64,000 nt of DNA from Patiria pectinifera. Taxonomy: Eukaryota > Echinodermata > Asteroidea > Valvatida > Asterinidae. Under the pieces are notes generated by a model that had not been told where the DNA came from, did not search any database, and worked only from the letters and a program-made list of their open reading frames with translations. A program made the translations under genes and the position numbers. Below, in pieces: positions 57,116-64,000 of this stretch (the stretch's first letter is position 1; the number at the start of each line of letters is the position of its first letter). The DNA lies in NCBI GenBank assembly GCA_029964075.1, contig CM057135.1, positions 22,656,863 to 22,720,862 of the forward strand, written 5' to 3'.

Positions 57116-57150
57116 AATTCAATTCAATTCAATTCAATTTAATTCAATTT
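57116..57150 (-). repeat. Pentanucleotide (GAATT)n 3' tail of the LINE
   Basis: On the plus strand this reads as repeated ATTCA, one unit altered to ATTTA. Its position downstream of the LINE fits a template-derived simple-repeat tail. Confidence 0.85.
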
Positions 57151-57440
57151 ATTATTAACCATCATGATTAAAAACATGAAAATCAACACCCCGTGTGTTA
57201 AAAACAGTTTAAAAGACAAGAACAAATCCACAACAATTTATCAAAACAGCTTACAATCACATTCAAACACAATATGAATACAAACGAGTACACCATTATA
57301 CAGTCTTATTTAAAATGATAAAATCATCTTTTAAAAGTGATAATTAATTAATTAAAATGTGGTATGACTTGGGCAAGTAGATCTCTTTAAAAGCGCTGTG
57401 TATTTGTACGTGGAAGCATGATTTATTTAAAAAGATAAAA

Positions 57441-58286
57441 TCATCTTTTAAAAGTGGAATTAAAAAGACGGCATGAGTTGGGCAAAAATGATCTTCTAAA
57501 CCGTTGTGTATTTGTGCGTGGAGGCCTGACTCTCCCAGATTTTTGCACAGTTACCAGGTGATGAATTGGGTGGGTGGGGTCCTGCATGATTGACTTGAGT
57601 TTTTTCAATGTTACCTCCTGAAAGATGACACGAAGGTCTCCAACATCCATACCAATCACCTTAGCAGCAGTTTTGGTTACACGTTCGAGTCTATATGCAT
57701 TCCTAACCGTTAGAGAGCCATGCCACACACATATACAAAATGCCATCACAGATTGAATCACACTCTGGTAAAACAGATGAAGTAGTTCTCTGCACACCTT
57801 AAAGGATTTGAGCTTTCTGATAAAAAACATCCGCTGATTAGCTTTAGAGACTATTTTGTGAGTGTTTCCATTCCAGTTTAATTGGTTGTCTACAATCGTT
57901 CCAAGGTATTTGTATTCTGTCACTCTCTCAATTTCTTGGCCATGGATAAAAATTGGTTCGATGTTACTCTCAGTCTTCCGAAGATCAAATACAACTTCTT
58001 TGGTCTTTTCTACATTTAGAACTAGAAAATTCTGACTACACCAATTCAAAAAATTATCAATTTCACAACGATAAAAAGTTTCATCATTTGAAGAGATTTT
58101 ACCGGTAAGTGCAGTGTCATCAGCATACTTAATCACAGGGCAAGACATGTTACCGCTCCTATAATCACTTGTGTAGAGAGAAAACAAGACAGGGGAAAGC
58201 ACACAGCCTTGGGGAGCTCCAGTACTTATGCTAATTGTATCTGAAAAGGAATTCGAAAACTTAACTCTCTGTACACGATCTAACAA
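57441..58286 (-). CDS. LINE reverse transcriptase, C-terminal half
   Basis: Begins with DRVQRVKFSNS, then GAPQGCVLSPVLFSLYTSD and VIKYADDTAL (active-site YADD). The thumb and C-terminal region follow (EYKYLGTIVDNQLNW, HLFYQSVIQSVMAFC, RLERVTKTAAKVIG). It ends 300 bp before the simple-repeat tail. It continues the upstream ORF after a frameshift. Confidence 0.85.
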   Translation of the reverse strand: MLDRVQRVKFSNSFSDTISISTGAPQGCVLSPVLFSLYTSDYRSGNMSCPVIKYADDTALTGKISSNDETFYRCEIDNFLNWCSQNFLVLNVEKTKEVVFDLRKTESNIEPIFIHGQEIERVTEYKYLGTIVDNQLNWNGNTHKIVSKANQRMFFIRKLKSFKVCRELLHLFYQSVIQSVMAFCICVWHGSLTVRNAYRLERVTKTAAKVIGMDVGDLRVIFQEVTLKKLKSIMQDPTHPIHHLVTVQKSGRVRPPRTNTQRFRRSFLPNSCRLFNSTFKR

Positions 58287-59928
58287 AATCTGCTAATCCA
58301 CAAAGAAATCTGGGATTGACGTTCGTACCCTGTAGTTTCTTAACCAAAACATGTGGTTGAATCGTATTAAGTGCAGATGAAAAATCTACAAAAAGAGTCC
58401 TAACATAATTTTTGGGTCTATCTAGATGTTCATAAATAGCATGCATAAATGTTAGAACAGCATCATCTACACCACGTTTAGGACAAAAAGCAAATTGAAA
58501 TGGGTCAACAAATTCTTTTGTCTGGACAAGCAAAACCTCCTTGATAATTTTCTCCAGGCATTTCATAGCTACTGATGTTAGAGCTACTGGTCTGAAATCA
58601 TTTAGTACTACTGGTTTGGGTATTTTAGGAATGGGGATAATTGTTGCTGTTTTCCAGAGCTTAGGAATAACACTACAGTCCAAAGACCACTGAAAGAGCC
58701 TATGAAAAACAGTTGATAGCTCCTTCCAGCAGAGTTTCAGAACCCTTCCAGTGACACCATCAGGTCCCATGGTTTTATTAGTTTGAATTTTCTGGAAGGT
58801 CTGTTCCACTGCCTCCACACTTATCACAGTCCTGTCGGAGTCATCAATCTGTTCCTGTAAGACATTAGCGAGCTGGTGGTTAACTGCACGAAAATCCAGA
58901 GTGTCAAACCGGGCATAAAACCGGTTTAAATCACCAATAAACTGTTCCGTGTCTCCTAGCGGTAGAGGGGTGTTAGTCTTCTTGCCGCAACCTGTTATGT
59001 TCTTAAATCCCGCCCTTGCTTTTCTTGGGTCCCTTTGTTGAAATTTATCCTGGATTGATTTGCCATATCTTTCCTTACTACGTTGAATCTGCTTCTTTAA
59101 CAGTCTCTGTACATGCCGCTTCTCCGTTTTGTCTCCGTCTCTGAAGGCTTTATGTTTTCTGTTCAGAAGCTCCCTTATATCTTTAGTCACCCAAGGTTTG
59201 TTATTTGGGTAAAATGTATACTCCACCTCAGGCACTATCATATTTTCGCAGAACTGGATGTATCCACTCACTGCATCCACTGCTTCTTCAATTGAATTAT
59301 GATCGAAGAATACATCCCAGTCAGTACACTCAAAACATCCTCGCAGTGTTTCCTTGGCACCAGTAGACCACTTCCTTTGTTTTTTGCTAATTGGCTTTTG
59401 TTGCTTCAACTTTTGTTTGTAATGTGGGAGAAGATGAACCATGTTGTGGTCAGAGAGGCCAATTCCTGCTTTTGCGATAGCTTTGTAGGCTCTTTTGATA
59501 TTTCCATAACACTTGTCCAAGGTTCGGTCCCTCCTTGTTGGGATGGTGACATATTGCTCATAATGAGGCAGAGTATTTTTCAGTTCACATTGATTGAAAT
59601 CACCCAAGACAAATTGAACTGCATCCGGTTCCTTTGCCTCAAGTTCATTGATCACGTCAGCAAGGGTTGAGGAAGCAATGTTCACATCTGCTGAAGGGCT
59701 GATGTACACGGTCGTCACAAAGATATGGTTGAATTCTCTGGGTAAGTAGAATGGTCTTAAACCAACAGTCAGCATCTCAATATCGGGAGAACAGATGCGT
59801 TTCTTAACACACACATTAGTTTTTGTTGACATAAATGCACACATCCCCTCCAATTGTTTTACCTGACTCGTGTGAACGGTCCAAACGCTCACAGATGAAG
59901 CCCGAAATATCTGTGTCATGTGTGTCAA
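58261..59928 (-). CDS. LINE endonuclease (partial) and reverse transcriptase, N-terminal half
   Basis: The apurinic-like endonuclease C-terminal part has RPFYLPREF, FVLGDFNQ (catalytic Asp/Asn) and GLSDHNMVHL (catalytic His). The RT start follows: KTMGPDGVTGRVLK, IIPIPKIPKP, FRPVALTSVAMKCLEK, FAFCPKRGVDDAV and TLFVDFSSALNTI with the first catalytic Asp. The first endonuclease motifs are not in this frame. Confidence 0.85.
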   Translation of the reverse strand: MTHMTQIFRASSVSVWTVHTSQVKQLEGMCAFMSTKTNVCVKKRICSPDIEMLTVGLRPFYLPREFNHIFVTTVYISPSADVNIASSTLADVINELEAKEPDAVQFVLGDFNQCELKNTLPHYEQYVTIPTRRDRTLDKCYGNIKRAYKAIAKAGIGLSDHNMVHLLPHYKQKLKQQKPISKKQRKWSTGAKETLRGCFECTDWDVFFDHNSIEEAVDAVSGYIQFCENMIVPEVEYTFYPNNKPWVTKDIRELLNRKHKAFRDGDKTEKRHVQRLLKKQIQRSKERYGKSIQDKFQQRDPRKARAGFKNITGCGKKTNTPLPLGDTEQFIGDLNRFYARFDTLDFRAVNHQLANVLQEQIDDSDRTVISVEAVEQTFQKIQTNKTMGPDGVTGRVLKLCWKELSTVFHRLFQWSLDCSVIPKLWKTATIIPIPKIPKPVVLNDFRPVALTSVAMKCLEKIIKEVLLVQTKEFVDPFQFAFCPKRGVDDAVLTFMHAIYEHLDRPKNYVRTLFVDFSSALNTIQPHVLVKKLQGTNVNPRFLCGLADFVRSCTES

Positions 59929-59990
59929 ATTAGAATTTCTGGCTGATCAATACCTTCAACACAGTCGCCAATTTGGCCCCAAATAAGACA

Positions 59991-61233
59991 GAGATGCAAA
60001 CCCATGTGTAACTTTTCAATGGAATGTGAAATGTCAATCTGTTGTTAAGAACTTGAACGAATAGCTGAATGAGGTATTGGCGACATGTTTCTGTCCAACA
60101 TTCAGCAGCTGCCTTTTGCGCGTGGCCCTATTCACGTGACTTTGCAGCGCGTCCATGAAGAACCCTAAAGTTTTGTGCACAGTGAATGGCGCGTTCGTAC
60201 GCGCGTCCGATCTAGTTTTTTATTTTAAGTTCTATATCTACGCTCAAAACCAGGCCAGGTGCGCGCCGCCGGAGCCCCTCCGCCGGAACACGTGCTAGAA
60301 AGCAATGACATTAAAAGTAATGTATAGACTGTTCGTTACAATATAATGAAACAATTTTGACATTCACATGTCAGAAGTGAGAAGTAAAAGTTTTTTGCGC
60401 CTGCTTCCATATATTTTCTGGTTTTAAATCATTGCTTCAGCATCCATCACTCTTAAAGAGCCGGGCTATCTCAGCCGGAGTACATGCATAGAACAACTTA
60501 TAAACATACCCAAGAAATTTCTTGACTATAGGTCAAAGGGTTTGGGAATTTTGGCTTTTATGCAAGAATAATAATTCTGCTCTATGTACATTACAGATAT
60601 AGGAACATTTAGTTTTCACGGCGTGTAGTGCTGGAAAATATTTTGCTGCGCAGCAACCCGGAGTCTATGTAATAGACGCTCGTTGAAGACGAGCGTCTAT
60701 CACATGCGTGCAGATTCCACGATTAATTATGCAAGACGGCCGCGTAGATTGGCCAAGTTTTGACCAATCAACAGGCGTCTACTATATCGTACAAGCAGTT
60801 GGGCTGGCTGGAAAACATGGCGCATACGAGTAGTCGGGTTGGATTCGCGTTCGGTACGTAACTTGGTTGTTTTTTTTTTCAACTCGCAAGATTTCAATAT
60901 AATTTACGACAATTTGATAGAAGCACTTGAGTTAAATTGGAGCGCAATCATGTCTCGTCTGGCCGGATCCGGGTCCGGTTGATCACCATGGCTTGCTTGA
61001 AGTTGATCGATTGTCAACTAACATTGGCCATGGCCACGCATATTTCAGCGCCGTGTAAACGGCCTACAGCAATATCGCAACACGAACATTTTTTTTTAAA
61101 TAATTTTTTTTTGTGATGCTATATTTCGGTTATTATTCGGCTTGAATTACCACTGTTCATCATTCGGGAGTTCGTTCAGATATGCAGTCGAGTAAAATTC
61201 CAGTCCAAGTGCCATCTCCTCTCAGACTCAGCA
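59991..61233. other. Non-coding
   Basis: No gene was recognised except that a possible start (ATG at 61182) for the Cys-rich gene lies at its end. Holds the hairpin at 60672-60700. Confidence 0.45.
60672..60700. repeat. Perfect 12-bp stem hairpin
   Basis: ATAGACGCTCGT, a 5-nt loop (TGAAG), and ACGAGCGTCTAT. No T-run follows, so it does not look like a terminator-type signal. Confidence 0.85.
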
Positions 61234-61597
61234 ATGTTTTCAGTTCAAGTGCAGTCTCCAAGCAGAATTCTTTTTCAATTTCAGTCTCCCACCAGTAGAA
61301 TTCCCATTCCAGTGCGATCGCCAAAAACACCTACCAAATTAACTGTAGCGTTAGATTTTTGTCTAGTTTGTGGATGTGAAATTAAGTCCAGTCATACAAT
61401 TTATATCACTTTGTCAAGATGTTCAGTAGAACCAAGTGATATTAAAAGAAAATTATTAAGTTTTGTTCAAAAAGTTCTAGATCGAAAACTGGAAAAATCC
61501 TCCAACCCGACAAAAGTATGTCGCCCGTGTCAGACAGAGTTCAAGATTATCTGTAAATTGGAAGATCGAAATGCTTCATTGGTTGCCAAGATCCAAC

Positions 61598-61952
61598 GGG
61601 GTCCGCTCATAAGTCCGACGCCTCATAGGTCCGACGCCTCATAAGTCCGACAAAATCGCATCCTCTAAACAAATAAAGGCCCATAAGTCCGACGCCTCAT
61701 AGGTCCGACGCCTCATAAGTCCGACGCCTCATAGGTCCGACGCCTCATAGCTCCGACGCCTCGTAAGTCCGACAAATTAAACGCCTCGTTTTTCCGTTGT
61801 CGGACTTATGAGGCGTCGGACTTATGAGGCGTCGGATCTATGAGGCGGAATAAATAAATCTTAAGCCTCATAAGTCCGACGCCTCATAAGTCCGAAATTT
61901 CGGACTTATGAGGCGTCGGACCTATGAGGCGTCGGACTAATGATACGGCCCC
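61598..61952. mobile_element. hAT-type foldback MITE built of 16-bp units, 8-bp TSD
   Basis: 355 bp flanked by perfect GATCCAAC duplications (61590-61597 and 61953-61960). Termini start GGGGTCCGCTCAT on the left and, reverse-complemented from the right, GGGGCCGTATCAT, with the next nine bases nearly identical. The body is made of units GACGCCTCATARGTCC, forward in the left part and inverted in the right part. An 8-bp TSD indicates hAT-type mobilisation. It has no coding capacity. Confidence 0.9.
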
Positions 61953-62262
61953 GATCCAACACACTTCAAAGCAGTATACCTTACATCATGACATGCGATC
62001 AAAACGGGGGGCGACACATTCTCCTTTGACTGTAAGTAAATTCATTCATTCCTGTGAAAAGGAGAACTTATTAGCAAGGGTGCCAGTTGCAGCTTATCAC
62101 TTACCATAAAGAGTGCTTCAGCCTCTTGCACCAAAGCCACCAGGTTTTCCACCTGCAGCAACAAATACACCGCCTGCACAAGTACATGTAGAGGGACTTG
62201 AACAGCCACAGTTGACCCAGCTTACGGACATTCCGATTCAGCAAGCACCTCGTGAAATACTG

Positions 62263-62969
62263 GTAAGCCAGTATTTGAAAACCCAGAATTCCAGAAAAGA
62301 CTATCTTGCTAAGTTTCATGTTAACTTTACTCACTTCTTTCTCAGCTTACAAAATTTTCCAAGATGTTCACATGGCAATTGGCAAAGATGTTGACATTTA
62401 CCTGAAAAAATTGTGTCTCAATTCTTCTTTTAATGGGTGGAAACTGGCTTAAATGACCTTGTACATTTATTTTTTTTTTTTTTGAAGTTAACTAGGCATC
62501 TGCACAACCCTTAAAAATTGCGGAAAGAGTTCCATAATTATCCAGCCACCACTTATTTTCACGTAATATGACTTCAAAACTACAAAAACTGTAGACCTGA
62601 TGAAGAAACACTAATTTAGCAGCAAAAGTTACTTTTGACAAAACAATAAACGAACTTTTGTTAAAAAATTGACATTAGGAGAGCTTTTTGTCACTATTGT
62701 AGGTGTTCTGATGGAATTGTTGACGGCATAATGTTAATTTTAATCAGCGTTTCAAGGTTTAAAGATACTTTAAAACAAAAAAATTGAAGTTGAAGATAAC
62801 TTGAAAAATAAATTTCTTATCCTGTTTGCACTTGTGGTACAAAACAAATTGTCCACATGCGCAAATACGAATATAATAATTTCAAGGCCCTTTGGTTAAT
62901 GGGAATAAACTGTCGCACACATACAATTTGTGAAATATTATTCAAAATAACTTCTTTTATTTTTTTCAG
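62263..62969 (+). other. Intron of the Cys-rich gene
   Basis: Begins GTAAGCC after exon 2 and ends TTTTTTCAG before exon 3. AT-rich, with no internal feature recognised. Confidence 0.5.
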
Positions 62970-63559
62970 ATAAAGGTTCCTAGGGCTGCAGACAAGGTTA
63001 TCGCCAAGACAGATTATCGATATCCCATTTTGAAGGCTATGTTATCTGACCATTCATATGGCATAGCTATGAACTGTTAGAACAACCAGCCTCTGCAGAC
63101 TGACATCAAGAGAATTGTTGGAGCGACAGTTGAAGCTGAATGCCGCAAAATTTCATCAGAGGATTCTGGTCTCCTCTGCCAATTCGTTTTGAGTTTGAAG
63201 GGTTTAAGAGAAATTTGTAAAAATAAAATAAGAAAAAACAAGGTTAAAATCTTTTCAGAAAGTGGGATAGGGATGCTAAACAAGTAATTTTTTAGCCTTA
63301 ATCCTGAATTTTGAAAATAATTTTGCCAGTACTCTATGCATTTTTGGGGTGCAAACTTGTGAGGAGAGCTTTGTACCCTCAAAACCTTGGCATTTTTACT
63401 GAGTGGCGTTCAGACAATTTTTGTGAAGTCTTTCGACGTAACAATTCTTGACAAAATATACTTACCGGTACTCATGGGGAAATGCCTGTCATCACAGCCT
63501 ATCACCTTTGAGTATTTTACTTGATATTTTTTTTAAAATTATTATTTATTAATCACAGA

Positions 63560-64000
63560 ATTTACATCCGACAACAATGACACCCCCACAAGAAACTTCA
63601 AGCTACGACTGCGAGGCTTCACTTTAGCTCAAGATGCCACAAACCACGTTGGGGGAGTAACTAGAAGAAGTTGGCGCCAAAGGATAAAAAAGATCACCCT
63701 AAACAATATCAAGCATTAAAAAAACATGATGCAATAGCTGCCCAACTGCGTCGTTTGGAGAAAAAAAATGAAACTGGATTTGCCTGAAAATGAAAACCTG
63801 AAAAAAGAAGAAGGAAAAAAAACATGCTGCCAGACTGAAAGAATACAGAGCAAGGAAGAAATTAGAAAAAAAAAAGAGGAAGAAAGAAGGAAGTCAGGCA
63901 CAAAGGCAAAGACCCGTAAAACAAGAGCAGACACCGAAAAACAAAAACAGTTCAAGGCAAAAGATTCAGCCCGCCAGAGATTGAAGAGAGCCAACATGAC
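63560..64000 (+). other. Lys/Arg-rich coding-like sequence at window edge
   Basis: After about 63700 the plus strand carries a strongly basic helical composition with frame changes (near 63770 and 63820), for example KAKTRKTRADTEKQKQFKAK near the end. It may be a later exon of the Cys-rich gene or a separate repetitive basic protein; it is cut by the window end. The minus-strand frame over the same bases is an artefact of A-rich sequence. Confidence 0.3.

Larger units (their letters stand above)
57116..59990 (-). mobile_element. Rex1/Babar-like LINE (CR1 group), 5'-truncated
   Basis: On the minus strand: a partial endonuclease, a complete RT and a C-terminal domain, then a 3' tail of GAATT-type repeats. 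DFSSALNTIQPH and the LGDFNQ/SDHN endonuclease blocks resemble fish and invertebrate Rex1/Babar elements. The endonuclease N-terminus is missing or frameshifted above 59928. Only one frameshift (near 58265-58285) breaks the rest, so it is a comparatively young copy. Confidence 0.8.
61234..63190 (+). pseudogene. Cys-rich (ZAD-like) multi-exon gene of unknown function, eroded
   Basis: Exon 1 (61234-61597, continued at 61953-62031) encodes a Ser/Pro/Arg-rich start, then a C4-type module: CLVCGCEI, a Cys in LSRCSVEPSD, and VCRPCQTEFK, followed by a helix (LEDRNASLVAKIQ). This resembles ZAD-like zinc modules. Exon 2 (about 62114-62262) is Pro/Gln-rich. Exon 3 starts at 62970 (KVPRAADKVIAKTDYRYP) in phase with exon 2, hits a TAG at 63078-63080, and continues in the same frame with IVGATVEAECRKISS. 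I recall such proteins as a multicopy unnamed family in marine invertebrates. A MITE interrupts exon 1, and with the stop this suggests a non-functional copy. Confidence 0.5.

Noticed and set aside
61605..61950. Short regular repeats suggesting a CRISPR-like array
   Set aside because: The units are contiguous 16-bp modules without unique spacers, change orientation midway, lie between hAT-type TIRs and an 8-bp TSD, and the genome is eukaryotic.
63716..63997. Minus-strand hydrophobic ORF resembling a membrane protein
   Set aside because: It is the complement of an A-rich stretch encoding a basic protein on the plus strand; Phe/Ser/Leu richness is a composition artefact.
1..64000. tRNA, rRNA or other structured RNA genes
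   Set aside because: None was recognised by eye on either strand; covariance-model searches could not be run.

Overview
The window is eukaryotic. It has spliced genes with GT-AG introns, long AT-rich non-coding stretches, microsatellites, and many transposable elements (TEs) from most metazoan superfamilies. The best taxonomic clue is at the left edge: a Ty3/Gypsy element whose integrase lies upstream of its reverse transcriptase. That order is characteristic of Gmr1-like elements, described from deuterostomes. With a Rex1/Babar-like LINE, P-element-like sequences and PIF/Harbinger elements, a marine invertebrate deuterostome (such as a cephalochordate, hemichordate or echinoderm) is the best guess; the species cannot be fixed from sequence alone.

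Layout. 1-4147: 3' part of a Gmr1-like retrotransposon with its 3' LTR. 4839-10484 (minus): an intron-bearing THAP-domain/DDE-transposase-like gene, open across seven phase-compatible exons but missing its 3' end here. 9032-9296: a small TIR element. 12038-13864: eroded minus-strand coding relics. 13865-23971: a nearly full-length BEL/Pao retrotransposon (minus); its 5' LTR carries two later DNA-element insertions whose empty sites are preserved in the 3' LTR. 23972-27354: a truncated Gypsy fragment fused to a hAT-like relic. 27932-28551: a 620-bp TIR element with a 4-bp target-site duplication (TSD). 29869-31700: a degenerate P-element-like transposase gene (minus).

33764-38931: an apparently intact two-gene Harbinger transposon with matching TIRs and a CTG TSD. 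Both its genes splice into uninterrupted frames of 327 and 237 codons. 40711-40874: a long palindrome with perfect 50-bp inner arms. 41833-46383: a RecQ-like helicase pseudogene whose first intron holds a CR1/Jockey-like LINE. 46752-47430: a second, broken Harbinger transposase. 53190-54555: a complete three-exon Myb/SANT-like gene with the same exon plan as the Harbinger accessory gene. 54713-56345: a second P-element-like relic, split by a solo LTR with a 4-bp TSD. 57116-59990: a Rex1-like LINE (minus). 61234-63190: an eroded Cys-rich gene with a 355-bp foldback hAT-type MITE in an exon (8-bp TSD). 63560-64000: a Lys-rich coding-like end.

The genes do not form a pathway. The window is a TE graveyard with a few live-looking units: the Harbinger at 33.8-38.9 kb, the SANT-like gene at 53.2 kb and the THAP gene at 4.8-10.5 kb. 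The nesting gives a relative chronology: hAT-like relic, then Gypsy and BEL, then two DNA elements inside the BEL LTR; and P-like element, then solo LTR.
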